Origin: Streptomyces sp. NRRL S-350
GTDB lineage: Bacteria > Actinomycetota > Actinomycetes > Streptomycetales > Streptomycetaceae
Direction of reading: 5' to 3'
DNA: 64,000 nt
Assembly: GCF_000719705.1 (NCBI RefSeq)
Contig: NZ_JOHO01000023.1
Span: forward strand, 1 to 64,000
The notes beneath the pieces were generated by a model. It was not told the DNA's origin. It did no database searches and worked only from the letters and a program-made list of their open reading frames with translations. Position numbers and translations under genes: made by a program. Below are positions 40,059 to 48,745 of the stretch, in pieces; position 1 is the first letter of the stretch; every line of letters starts with the position of its first letter.

Positions 40059-41789
40059 CTACCGCTCGCAGCGCTTGCCCTGCTCAGGGGCCTCCCCGGT
40101 CAACAGGAAGCGGTTCACCGCGCCGTCCACGCAGACGCTGTGCCGCCCGTACGCGGTGTGGCCGTCCCCGTCGAAGGTGAGCAGGCGGCCGGACTCCAGC
40201 TGCCCGGCCAGGGACTGGGCCCAGGCGTACGGGGTGGCCGGGTCGCGGGTGGTGCCGACGACGACGATCGGGGCGGCGCCGGCGGCCCGGATGGTGTGGG
40301 CCGCACCGGTGGCCCGGACCGGCCAGTATGCGCAGGCCAGCGCCATCCAGGCCATGTCCCGCCCGAAGTGCGGCGAGATCCGTTCGAAGTCCGGCACCGC
40401 CCGCTGGACGTCCTCCGGCCCTCCGAAGGGGGCGGGCAGGTCGAGGCAGTTCACCGCGGTGTTGGCGAACATCAGGTTGGGGTACGAGCCGTCGGCCTCG
40501 CGCCCGTAGTAGTCGTCGGAGAGCTTCAGCAGGCCGGTGCCGTCGCCCGCCTTGGCGTCGGCGAGCGCGGCGCGCAGCTTGGGCCAGAGGAAGTCGGCGT
40601 ACATGGCCTGGATGACGCCGGTGGTCGCCTGGGACTCGCTGAGTCGGCGGCCGCCGTCAGCAGTCGGCAGGGCTTCGGCGCGGACGGTCGCGAACAGCGC
40701 GGTGAGCTGCTCGCCGGCCTGCTGCTCGGTGCGGCCGAGCGGGCAGTCCTCCCGCTTGGCGCAGTCCTTGGCGAAGGCGGCCCAGGCCGTCTCGAAGCCG
40801 CCGGCCTGGGTGCGGTTGCCGGCGACCGAGTCGAGGGCCGGGTCCATCGCGCCGTCCAGCACCAGCCGGCCCACCCGGCTCGGGAAGAGCCCGGCGTAGG
40901 TCGCGCCGAGGAAGGTGCCGTAGGACTTGCCGACGAAGTTCAGCTTCTCGTCGCCGAGGAGGGCGCGCAGCACGTCCATGTCGCGGGCGGCCTCGACGGT
41001 GCTGAGGTGGCCGAGAGCCGGCCCGGCCTGCTTCCGGCAGCCCTCGGCGAACTCCTTGTCGGCGGCGACCAGCGCGTCGACCGCGCGCTGGTCGCCGGGG
41101 GTCAGGTCGACGGCGGTGAAGGCGTCCATCCGGTCGCCGCTCAGGCAGGTCACGGGGGCGCTGCGGCCCACCCCGCGCGGGTCGAGGCCCACCAGGTCGT
41201 ACCGGGCGCGCACGCCGCGGTCGTACGTCCGGGCGGCTGCCTCCAGGTAGTCGACCGCCGAGCCGCCGGGCCCGCCCGGGTTGAGCAGCAGCGAACCGAG
41301 CCGCGGGCCCGTCACGCCCGCGGCGACGCCCGGAACCCCTGATGGTGCGGCCCCCGACGGCGCCATGCTCGACGACGCGACGCCAGACGGCGCGACGCCC
41401 GAGGGCGCGGCCCCCGACGGCTCGGCCGGCGCACGGGCAGCCGCCAGGGTGAGGTCCCCGTCCCCCGGGTGGTCGTAGTCCAACGGCACCTGGAAGGTCG
41501 TGCACTCGTACGCCCCGTCGCACGGCTGCCAGGCCAGGCGCTGCGCGTAGTACGGCGCGAGCGCGGCCGGGACGGCTGCGGGCAGCGGCTCCAACGGGGT
41601 CGCCCCGGCCGCCCCAGCCGCAGCAGCCGAGGGCCCCGAGGGCGCGGCGAAGCCCGCCGAGTCGGACGGGGCGGCGCCCGGCGCCCCGAACGGACCCGGA
41701 CTGCACCCGCCCGCCAGCAGCCCGGCGACCAGCGCCGCCACCGGCACCCGTGCCGCGGCCAGTACCCGCACCCGCCCGAAGGCCCTCAT
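40059..41789 (-). CDS. Lipoprotein alpha/beta hydrolase (tripeptidyl aminopeptidase / SlpD-E family)
   Basis: A 576-residue secreted lipoprotein. The signal peptide ends in a lipobox LLAGGC, so it is attached to the membrane. An Ala/Ser-rich linker with a PSGVAPSGVA repeat precedes the hydrolase fold. The nucleophile is in FVGKSYGTFLG (GxSxG), the catalytic Asp in TTRDPATPY, and the His in GDGHTAYGRHS; the oxyanion block LLLNPGGPGGSA is typical. The family cleaves peptides from the N-terminus, as with the mycelium-associated SlpD/SlpE proteases. The ATG at 41789 has GAGGAGAG upstream. Confidence 0.92.
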   Translation of the reverse strand: MRAFGRVRVLAAARVPVAALVAGLLAGGCSPGPFGAPGAAPSDSAGFAAPSGPSAAAAGAAGATPLEPLPAAVPAALAPYYAQRLAWQPCDGAYECTTFQVPLDYDHPGDGDLTLAAARAPAEPSGAAPSGVAPSGVASSSMAPSGAAPSGVPGVAAGVTGPRLGSLLLNPGGPGGSAVDYLEAAARTYDRGVRARYDLVGLDPRGVGRSAPVTCLSGDRMDAFTAVDLTPGDQRAVDALVAADKEFAEGCRKQAGPALGHLSTVEAARDMDVLRALLGDEKLNFVGKSYGTFLGATYAGLFPSRVGRLVLDGAMDPALDSVAGNRTQAGGFETAWAAFAKDCAKREDCPLGRTEQQAGEQLTALFATVRAEALPTADGGRRLSESQATTGVIQAMYADFLWPKLRAALADAKAGDGTGLLKLSDDYYGREADGSYPNLMFANTAVNCLDLPAPFGGPEDVQRAVPDFERISPHFGRDMAWMALACAYWPVRATGAAHTIRAAGAAPIVVVGTTRDPATPYAWAQSLAGQLESGRLLTFDGDGHTAYGRHSVCVDGAVNRFLLTGEAPEQGKRCER

Positions 41790-41840
41790 CCGATTGCTCT
41801 CCTCGAAGAGACGGGAAACACGACGAACCGAACACGACGA

Positions 41841-41882
41841 GCCGAAGACAACAAGCCGAAGACAACGAGCCGAAGACGAACG
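41841..41882. repeat. 14-bp direct repeat upstream of the lipoprotein gene
   Basis: gccgaagacaac with a two-base spacer occurs three times (41841, 41855, 41869) in the A-rich 209-bp gap between the lipoprotein start and the next gene's stop. It lies near the lipoprotein promoter region. No function is known. Confidence 0.65.
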
Positions 41883-41940
41883 ACGGAAACGAGACGGACC
41901 GGACAGAACAGGACAGCGACGGGCCGGCCGGGCCGAAAAC

Positions 41941-41975
41941 GCCGCTGCCCGGTACCCACCCCGGGTACCGGGCAG
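41941..41975 (-). terminator. 15-bp perfect hairpin terminator
   Basis: Arms 41941-41955 (cgctgcccggtaccc) and 41961-41975 pair perfectly with a 5-nt loop, 23 bp after the stop of the esterase-fold gene at 41999. Confidence 0.88.
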
Positions 41976-41998
41976 CGTAACGCCCGCGCAGCCGACGC

Positions 41999-43153
41999 TC
42001 AGGACGCCTTGGCCAGCGCCTCGGCCAGGAACTGCGCCGCCTGCCGGACCAGCCGCAGCCGCTCCCGGTCGGGGGAGAAGTCCTGCACGTTGTCCGAGAT
42101 CCGCACCTCGGCCTTGGCCGCCGGGCCGGGCCCTGCCTTGAGCGAGGCCTGGAGCTTGCGGGCCGCGTCCAGCCCGGCGGCGTCGGCCTTGGCGGCGGCC
42201 AGCAGCAGCTTGGCCGCGCTGCCCGCCGGGGCCTCGGCGCCGGTCTGGGTGAGCGCGGCGGCGTCGTAGCGGCCCGAGACCGCCGCGGCCACGCCGTAGA
42301 GGTCGGGGCGGGCCAGCCCGGCGGCAGCCGCGCACGGCGCGCCGCCCTCGACGCCGAGGGCGCCCCAGGAGGCCGGGCCGGGCGGCAGGGTGCGGAAGGA
42401 GGTCGCGATGGTGGTGCGCAGCGCCGCGTCGTCGGCGACGGCTGCCGGGGCGGCGGCGACCAGCTCGCACGGGTGCGCGGTGCCGTCCGGCGCCTCGGGG
42501 GCGACCAGGATGAACGGCCGGGTCTTGCCGGGCTGCAGGGCCGAGCTGATGCCTTCGAAGACGTCCGGGACTTCGGCGTCGGCGGTCTTGTGCGGCGCGG
42601 CCGCGTGCATCACGACGACCGGGTAGCGGGCGTTCGGCTCCTTGGCGTACTGCGGCGGAAGCCAGACCCGCACGTTGCGCGGTCGGCCGTCGGGTCCGAG
42701 CACGGCGGACTGGAGTAGTTCGCCGCCGCCCGGGTGGCCGACGCTGTCGAAGCGGCTGGTCACCGCGGGGGCGGCGGCAGCCGACTCGTTGGCAGCCGGA
42801 GGCGCCGCCTGCTGCCGGACCGCTGCCGCGGCCGCCGGGCCCGCACCGTCACCCGCGCCCGCGCCCGTGCCCGAAACCGCCGCATCCGTGACGGGCTCCG
42901 CGCGGTCCTGCTGCCGGCTGCCGCCGCTGAGCCCGCCGAAGGCGCCGAGCGCGGTGAGCAGCGTCAACGCCGTGACGCACACCCCGCAGACCATCGCCCC
43001 GGCCGCCCTCACCAGCATCGGCCAGCGGTCGCCGGCCAGTTCGTAGGTCTCGGCGGCGCGCAGGTCGCGCCAGCGCAGGAGGGCGCCGCGAGCCAGCCAG
43101 ATCCCGCCGAGGGCGGCGGCGAGCAGGGGGATGACCAGGAGCGAACGGACCAT
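41999..43153 (-). CDS. Esterase-fold membrane-anchored protein lacking a visible catalytic serine
   Basis: A 384-residue protein with an N-terminal membrane segment (LLVIPLLAAALGGIWLA), a second one at about 56-75 (GAMVCGVCVTALTLLTALGAFGG), an Ala/Gly linker, then an esterase D/alpha-beta-hydrolase-like domain (RNVRVWLPPQYAKEPNARYPVVVMHA, FILVAPEAP, DLYGVAAAVSGRYD). Where family members have GxSxG this protein has GVEGG, so Ser is replaced by Glu and it may be a non-catalytic relative. Orthologues sit by the DNA polymerase III delta' gene in streptomycetes. The ATG at 43153 is chosen; a GTG is four codons upstream. Confidence 0.75.
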   Translation of the reverse strand: MVRSLLVIPLLAAALGGIWLARGALLRWRDLRAAETYELAGDRWPMLVRAAGAMVCGVCVTALTLLTALGAFGGLSGGSRQQDRAEPVTDAAVSGTGAGAGDGAGPAAAAAVRQQAAPPAANESAAAAPAVTSRFDSVGHPGGGELLQSAVLGPDGRPRNVRVWLPPQYAKEPNARYPVVVMHAAAPHKTADAEVPDVFEGISSALQPGKTRPFILVAPEAPDGTAHPCELVAAAPAAVADDAALRTTIATSFRTLPPGPASWGALGVEGGAPCAAAAGLARPDLYGVAAAVSGRYDAAALTQTGAEAPAGSAAKLLLAAAKADAAGLDAARKLQASLKAGPGPAAKAEVRISDNVQDFSPDRERLRLVRQAAQFLAEALAKAS

Positions 43154-43431
43154 ACGACGCACCACCTCGGGCGGAGGGCCGACGCCGGAGCGGACCCGGC
43201 GCGTACGGGAGGCGACCGGCCCGGCACCGGGCGCAGTCGGCCCCCAGCGTGCACAACGGGCGGACGGTCACACGCAGGTGTGCCCGGCGCGTATCGCTCG
43301 TTCACTCGAAGGTGGGACAGCGCACCGGCTCCGGGAGGCGTACGGCCGTACGCCGGTGGAGAAGGGTGGAAGAAGCGGCCACGCCGACGGAAGCAGCGCG
43401 GCCACCCCGCCTCGGAGCCGCCCTGGCGCCC

Positions 43432-44643
43432 TCAGCCCGCGCGCAGGGCCACCGTCATCGCCTCGACCGCGAGCAGCGGGTCCACGTTGCGGTCCAGCGC
43501 CTCCCGGCAGGCCAGCACCGCCTCGATCCGGCGCAGCGTGCCCTCGGCCGGGCCGGCCTGGGCGACCCGGTTCAGCGCCTGCCGCTGGTCCTCGTTGGCG
43601 AGCGCGCCGGTGGACCCGAACTGGATCGCGAGCACGTCCCGGTAGAAGCCGAGCAGGTCGAGCAGGGCGACACCGAGGGTCTCCCGGCGGGTGCGGGTGG
43701 CGCGGCTCTTCTGCCGCTTCTCCAACTCCTTGACCGCGCCGGCCATGCCGCGCGGCGCCTTGCTGCCCTCGGCGGCGCCGTAGGCGGCCTTGAGGTCGTC
43801 GGTCTCCTTGGTGTCCTGGGTGTCGGCCAGCGCCTCGGCGTCGGCCTTGGCGGTGTCGACCAGGCGCTGGGCGGCGGTCAGGCAGCCGCCGATGTCACCG
43901 ACCTCCAGGGGGATCCGCAGCACCTCCGTCCGGCGGGTGCGGGCCTGCTCGTCGACGGCGAGGCGGCGCGAGCGGTCGATGTCGCCCTGTCCGGCGAGCG
44001 CGGCGAGCCGGGCGGTCTCCGGGTCGACGCCGTCGCGGCGGACCAGCGAGTCGGCGACCGCCTCGGCGGCGGGGGTGCGCAGCACCAGCAGGCGGCAGCG
44101 GGAGCGGATGGTCGGCAGCACGTCCTGGACGGAGGGGGCGCAGAGCAGCCAGACGGTGCGCGGAGAGGGCTCTTCCACGCCCTTGAGCAGGGCGTTCGCG
44201 GCGGACTCGGTGAGGCGGTGGGCGGCGTCCACCAGGATCACCGACCAGCGGCCCCCGGTCGGGTAGCTGGAGGCGCGCAGCACCAGGGCTCGCATGTCAC
44301 CGACGCCGATGGACAGGCCGTCGGTCCGGACGTACTTCACGTCGGCGTGGCTGCCGGCCAGCACGGTGTGGCAGCCGTCGCAGAACCCGCAGCCGGGCGT
44401 GCCGCCGAGCGCGAGGTCGGGGCTGGTGCACTGGAGGGCGGCGGCGAAGGCCCGCGCGGCGGTGACCTGGCCGGCGCCGGGCGGGCCGGTGAACAGCCAG
44501 GCGTGCGTCATCAGGGAGGCGTTCGCGCCCTCGTTCGGGGCACTTCCGCGGCCGGCCTCGACCGTCGCCCCGGCTGCCCGGGCGGCGGCGGTCAGCTGCT
44601 CGACCACCCGCTCCTGGCCCACCAGGTCGTCCCAGACGGCCAC
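43432..44643 (-). CDS. holB: DNA polymerase III subunit delta'
   Basis: A 403-residue clamp-loader subunit that helps load the beta sliding clamp onto DNA. AAA+ features: a Walker A-like TGPPGAGQVTAARAF, where the usual GK(S/T) is GQV (delta' does not need ATP hydrolysis), a zinc site CTSPDLALGGTPGCGFCDGC, sensor ILVDAAHRLTESAANALLKGVEEP and the arginine finger SRCRLL. The C-terminal third is helical. A GTG at 44643 with GGGAG upstream is chosen. Together with topA and dTMP kinase it keeps the gene order of streptomycetes. Confidence 0.93.
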   Translation of the reverse strand: MAVWDDLVGQERVVEQLTAAARAAGATVEAGRGSAPNEGANASLMTHAWLFTGPPGAGQVTAARAFAAALQCTSPDLALGGTPGCGFCDGCHTVLAGSHADVKYVRTDGLSIGVGDMRALVLRASSYPTGGRWSVILVDAAHRLTESAANALLKGVEEPSPRTVWLLCAPSVQDVLPTIRSRCRLLVLRTPAAEAVADSLVRRDGVDPETARLAALAGQGDIDRSRRLAVDEQARTRRTEVLRIPLEVGDIGGCLTAAQRLVDTAKADAEALADTQDTKETDDLKAAYGAAEGSKAPRGMAGAVKELEKRQKSRATRTRRETLGVALLDLLGFYRDVLAIQFGSTGALANEDQRQALNRVAQAGPAEGTLRRIEAVLACREALDRNVDPLLAVEAMTVALRAG

Positions 44644-44877
44644 TGCTGCTCCCAAGCTCCGTACGGCAGCGCCCGCGGCGCCTCTTCCCCGCCGTCGAGC
44701 ATACGTCTCCGCTCGGACACCCATTGCGCCGTCCGGGTCACGGCGGAGGCGGGCCGCGCGCGGACGAGGAACCGCGGACGAGGAACCGCGGACGAGGGAC
44801 CGGAGACGACGGACGGTGGACACGAAACGGCGCCGCCGGGGATCCCGCCCCGACGGCGCCGTGTCACGCGTGGCCGG
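44644..44877. other. Intergenic region with terminator and 14-bp repeats
   Basis: The 234-bp gap between the delta' start and the dTMP kinase stop holds a near-perfect direct repeat (gcggacgaggaacc, three copies near 44760-44800) and the hairpin 44827-44862 (9-bp perfect arms acggcgccg and cggcgccgt, 18-nt loop), which probably terminates the dTMP kinase transcript. Confidence 0.6.
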
Positions 44878-47800
44878 TCAGCTCCGGCGGCCCCAGCGCC
44901 GGCCCTTGCCCTTGCCGTCGCCCTTGCCCTGGTCGTCCCCGTCGCGCCGGTCCGCCCCGCTCTGCGGTGCGGGCTGCGCCGGGCCGGTCTGCCACGGACC
45001 GCCATGGGCCGGACCACCGGAACCCGGGCCACCGTGGCCCGGACCGCCGTGCTCCCAGTGCGCCCATTCGTCACGGGAACCGAGCAGCGTGTCGGTGAGG
45101 CTCGGCAGGTCGTCCATCGGCGTCTCCTCGGCCCACTCCGGCCGCGGCCGCTCTCCAGCCGCCTGCTGCGGCGGCTGCGCCTGCTGCGGATGAGACTGCT
45201 GAGGCTGCGGCTCGGACTGCGGCCGCGGCCCCACTGCGGGCTCGCCGCCGACCACCGGCAGCTCGCGGGTGCTGTCCACCGGCTCCGACGGCCGCGGGCC
45301 CGCCGCCGTCCGGCCCCCGGTACGGCCCGGCTCGATCCGCGGCAGCACCTCGGTCCGGTCGGCCTCCGGGACCCTGGGCAGCACGGCCGTCTCGTCCACC
45401 GCCGAGGCCGGCACCACCGGCAGCTTGGCGGTCGCGTCGGCCGCCCCGCCCACACCGGTCGCCCCGCCCGCGCCGGTCACACCGGTCGCCCCGCCCGCGC
45501 CGGTCACCCCGGTCGCCCCGCCCGGAGCGCTCACACCGCCGGCCTTGGCCGCCTCCACGGCCTCCGCCGCCCGGACCGCCGCCTGACGGTCCCGCACCGA
45601 AAGCTCACGCGTCGCGTCGTCGCCGAGCGCGTCCGCCGCACCCCTCGGGGTCTCCCGGACCGCCCACAGCTCCGTGGTCGCGGCGTCCCCTGCCATCGGC
45701 CGGGGAGCTTCGTCCGCGCCGGACCGCCCGTCGGCCCGGCCCTCCGCCGTCTCGGCCGCCGCAGCCGCGGCCGCGAGGGCGGCGGCCTGTGCCAGCCGTG
45801 CCTCCTCGGCCCGCTGCAGGGCCTCCTCCGCCCGGCGGCGCTGCTCCTCGCGGGCGAGTTCCCGCTGCCGCTGGAGCTCCGCCTGGGCGGCCGCCTCGTC
45901 GGCGATCCGCTTGCGTTCGGCGGCCTCGGCGGCCTGTCGGGCCTCCTCGGCGGCACGCAGTTCGGCCTCTTCGGCGGCGCGGCGCGCGGCTTCTTCCGCC
46001 GCTCGGCGGCGCTCCTCCTCCTCGGCCTTGCGCCGGACCTCGGCGGCGGCCCGTTCGGCCTCCTCCTTGGCCAGCCGCTCCTTCTCCGCCTGCTCCGCGT
46101 GCAGCTGCGCCAGCAGTTCCTGCCGCTTGCGCTCGGCGGCTTCCTCTTCGGCCTTCTTGCGGGCCTCCTCGGCGGCGCGGCGCTCGGCCTCGGCTCGGGC
46201 GAGGCGCTCCTGCTCGGCGCGGGCGGCCTTCTCCTGCTCGGAGAGCGGCAGCTCGCGGTCGAGCCGGTGCCGGATGGCGGTGGTGACGGAGCCGGGGGCC
46301 TGGCTGCCGTCCACGACCAGGTAGCGCGCCGGGTCGGCGGCCGCGAGGGCGAGGAAGCCGGCCCGGACCCGCTGGTGGAACTCGGTGGGCTCGGACTCCA
46401 GCCGGTCCAGCGCCTCGGTGAAGCGCTCGCGGGCCCTGGTCGGGTCGACGTCCAGGACGACGGTCAGGTCGGGCAGCAGGCCGCCGGTGGCCCAGCGGGA
46501 GATCCGGGCGACCTCGGTCGCGGCCAGGTCGCGCCCGGCCCCCTGGTAGGCGATGGAGGAGTCCATGTACCGGTCGGTGATCACCACGGCGCCGCGGGCG
46601 AGGGCCGGCCGGATGACGTTCTCGACGTGCTCGGCGCGGTCGGCCGCGTAGATCAGCGCCTCGGCGCGGTGCGACAGGCCGGTGTTGCCCACGTCCAGGA
46701 CGAGCCCGCGCAGCCGCTGGCCGACGGGGCTGCCGCCGGGCTCACGGGTGAGCACGACCTCGTGCCCCTTGCCGCGGATCCACTCGGCGAGCGCCTGCGC
46801 CTGGGTGGACTTGCCGGCGCCGTCGCCGCCCTCCAGGGCGATGAAGAAGCCGGTGCCCGCGCCCCGGTGCGGCACCGGGCCGCCGGCGCCGCGCACCGCG
46901 TCGACCAGGTCCCGGCCGAACGGTGCGGTGCCGCGCCGGTCGTCGGTGCGCAGCAGTACGACGGCGGCGAGCACCAGGGTGAGCAGTCCCGCGGTGGCGA
47001 CGGCCAGGGCCGCGCCGCCGTGGATGAAGGTGAAGGAGCCGGGTTCGACGCTGCCGTACTCGACGTCCCCGTAGGCGGCGGCGATCAGCGGGACGACGAC
47101 CAGCGCGGCGGCGACCACGACCCGGAGCACCGCGAACAGGTGCTCGGTGACCTTCGGCAGCCGGATCTCCTCGACTTCCTGCGCGAGCAGGCTGCGGCCG
47201 GCCGAGACGACGATCCCGGCGGCCAGGCCGGCCAGCACGGTGAGCAGCAGGACGAGCACGTAGTCCAGGACCAGCCCGGCCAGGATCAGCGCGACGCCCT
47301 GGGTGAGCAGCGCCAGCGCGAGCAGGCGGCGGCGGGAGAGCGAGGGCAGCGTGGCCCTGGTGAGTCGGGCGCCGAGCGCGGGCGCCGCGGTGGCGGCCAG
47401 CACCAGCAGGCCGTAGCCGATCGGCCCGGCCCGGTGCTCGGCGGCGGTGAGCAGCGCCAGCGCGGCGACGCCCGCCATCGAGGCGAAGCCGGCCGCGACG
47501 GCGAAGGTGAAGTAGGGGGCGCTGCCGGTGCGGCCCTTGCCGAGTGCGGGGCCGGGGGCGGCGTCGGTGGGGGCGCGCAGGCCCCGCAGCGGGGAGACCG
47601 GGGCGACGGCCACCGGTCCGCCGGGCAGCTGCTGGAGGTAGCCGCGGGCGGCCGAGGCGGTGAACAGCCCGGCCGCGCCGAGGGCCGCGAAGGTGAGCTG
47701 GTGGGCGCGGAGCCAGTCGGAGCCGACCGCCGCACCGATGTTGTTGAGCAGGGTGAAGCCGACCAGGCCGACGGCCGCGAGCGGCACGGTCACCCAGCCG

Positions 47801-48447
47801 GTGAACCGGTCGATGCCCCGGACGGTCTCCAGGTGGGCCGCGGCGGGCCGCTGCTCGGCGGGAGGAGCGTAGGGGTTGGCCGGCGGGAGCAGGCCGGGAA
47901 CGGCGGCGGCCTTGGCGATCCCCCAGACCCGCTCGGCCGCGCCGGTGACGAAGACGGTGGCGAGCAGGACGTACGTGGCGGCCCCGGAGGGCTTGGGGCC
48001 GGAGCCCAGCCAGACGCTCCACCAGGGTGCGAGGCCGATCAGCAGGGCCCGCAGCGCGTCGGCGCCGACCAGCGTCCAGCGGCGGTCCAGCTTGCCCGCG
48101 ACCAGCCGGTGCACCGGGCCGAGCAGGGCCACGCCGACCACGCCGGTGGCCACCACCCGGACGGCGAGGACCGCGGCCAGGGCGAAGGCGAGGCTGCGTG
48201 GCAGGTCGCCGAACAGGCTGCCCTGGGCGGCGGCGATCACGGTGAGCGCGAGCAGCACCAGCAGACCGAGCCGGTCGGCGGTGCCGCCGACCAGCTGGGT
48301 GGTCCACAGTCGCCGGTAGGGACGTGTCCGCAGCAGCGCCCGGGTCCGGTCCGACGGGGTTCCTGCGGGCGCGACCTCCGGCAGGTCCGGGGTGGCGGCT
48401 GTGGCGGCCGGGCCGGCGCTGGGGGTGGGCTGCTCCTCGCTCGTCAT
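44878..48447 (-). CDS. tmk: dTMP kinase fused to an N-terminal transporter-like domain and a long coiled/disordered tail
   Basis: A 1189-residue fusion. The N-terminal 500 residues hold about 10-12 membrane helices with an MFS-like look (TQLVGGTADRLGLLVLLALTVI, ALLTQGVALILAGLVLDYVLVLLL). Thymidylate kinase follows at about 530-730: Walker A ALEGGDGAGKSTQ, LTREPGGSP, VITDRYMDSSIAYQGAGRDL and LLPDLTVVLDVDP, so it should phosphorylate dTMP to dTDP. From about 730 to 890 is an Ala/Glu/Arg/Lys-rich coiled coil, then a low-complexity tail with TGVTGAGGA repeats. Fusions of this kind are known in Streptomyces. The role of the transporter half is unknown. The ATG at 48447 begins right before the basic N-terminus. 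Confidence 0.92.
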   Translation of the reverse strand: MTSEEQPTPSAGPAATAATPDLPEVAPAGTPSDRTRALLRTRPYRRLWTTQLVGGTADRLGLLVLLALTVIAAAQGSLFGDLPRSLAFALAAVLAVRVVATGVVGVALLGPVHRLVAGKLDRRWTLVGADALRALLIGLAPWWSVWLGSGPKPSGAATYVLLATVFVTGAAERVWGIAKAAAVPGLLPPANPYAPPAEQRPAAAHLETVRGIDRFTGWVTVPLAAVGLVGFTLLNNIGAAVGSDWLRAHQLTFAALGAAGLFTASAARGYLQQLPGGPVAVAPVSPLRGLRAPTDAAPGPALGKGRTGSAPYFTFAVAAGFASMAGVAALALLTAAEHRAGPIGYGLLVLAATAAPALGARLTRATLPSLSRRRLLALALLTQGVALILAGLVLDYVLVLLLTVLAGLAAGIVVSAGRSLLAQEVEEIRLPKVTEHLFAVLRVVVAAALVVVPLIAAAYGDVEYGSVEPGSFTFIHGGAALAVATAGLLTLVLAAVVLLRTDDRRGTAPFGRDLVDAVRGAGGPVPHRGAGTGFFIALEGGDGAGKSTQAQALAEWIRGKGHEVVLTREPGGSPVGQRLRGLVLDVGNTGLSHRAEALIYAADRAEHVENVIRPALARGAVVITDRYMDSSIAYQGAGRDLAATEVARISRWATGGLLPDLTVVLDVDPTRARERFTEALDRLESEPTEFHQRVRAGFLALAAADPARYLVVDGSQAPGSVTTAIRHRLDRELPLSEQEKAARAEQERLARAEAERRAAEEARKKAEEEAAERKRQELLAQLHAEQAEKERLAKEEAERAAAEVRRKAEEEERRRAAEEAARRAAEEAELRAAEEARQAAEAAERKRIADEAAAQAELQRQRELAREEQRRRAEEALQRAEEARLAQAAALAAAAAAAETAEGRADGRSGADEAPRPMAGDAATTELWAVRETPRGAADALGDDATRELSVRDRQAAVRAAEAVEAAKAGGVSAPGGATGVTGAGGATGVTGAGGATGVGGAADATAKLPVVPASAVDETAVLPRVPEADRTEVLPRIEPGRTGGRTAAGPRPSEPVDSTRELPVVGGEPAVGPRPQSEPQPQQSHPQQAQPPQQAAGERPRPEWAEETPMDDLPSLTDTLLGSRDEWAHWEHGGPGHGGPGSGGPAHGGPWQTGPAQPAPQSGADRRDGDDQGKGDGKGKGRRWGRRS

Positions 48448-48678
48448 ACGGTCAGCGTAGCGGGCGGGGCTTGGCCGGAACGCGGCGAACGGACTTCCGG
48501 ATCCCGCTCATCACCGGGTTGTGACGTTCCCCGCACAGATCTTCCCCGGCCTCGCCGCCCGGAGCTCCCGGGCCTCCGCGCCCGGCCGCGCCGCGGAGAC
48601 CTCCCCCGGCCTCCCCACGCCCGGCAGCCTCGCCGCCCGGATCTTCCCCCGCCTGCCGACGGTCCCCCGTGACTCCCA

Positions 48679-48742
48679 CCGGACGAACGGCACCGGGCCC
48701 GCACCCCCGGTGGGGAGTACGGGCCCGGTGCCGTTCGTCCGG
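48679..48742 (-). terminator. 23-bp perfect hairpin terminator of topA
   Basis: Arms 48679-48701 and 48720-48742 are complementary over 23 bp without a mismatch; the 18-nt loop has a small internal stem (ccccc/ggggg type). It begins 4 bp after the topA stop and is one of the strongest hairpins in the window. The gap to 48448 has no gene, only ctcgccgcccgga-type repeats. Confidence 0.93.
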
Positions 48743-48745
48743 GGC

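Noticed and set aside
43249..48672. A 1,807-codon open frame on the plus strand
   Set aside because: It is antisense to delta' and the dTMP kinase fusion, both with clear motifs. Its product is low-complexity Gly/Arg/Gln/His sequence, which is expected when the GC-rich third positions of real codons are read from the other strand.
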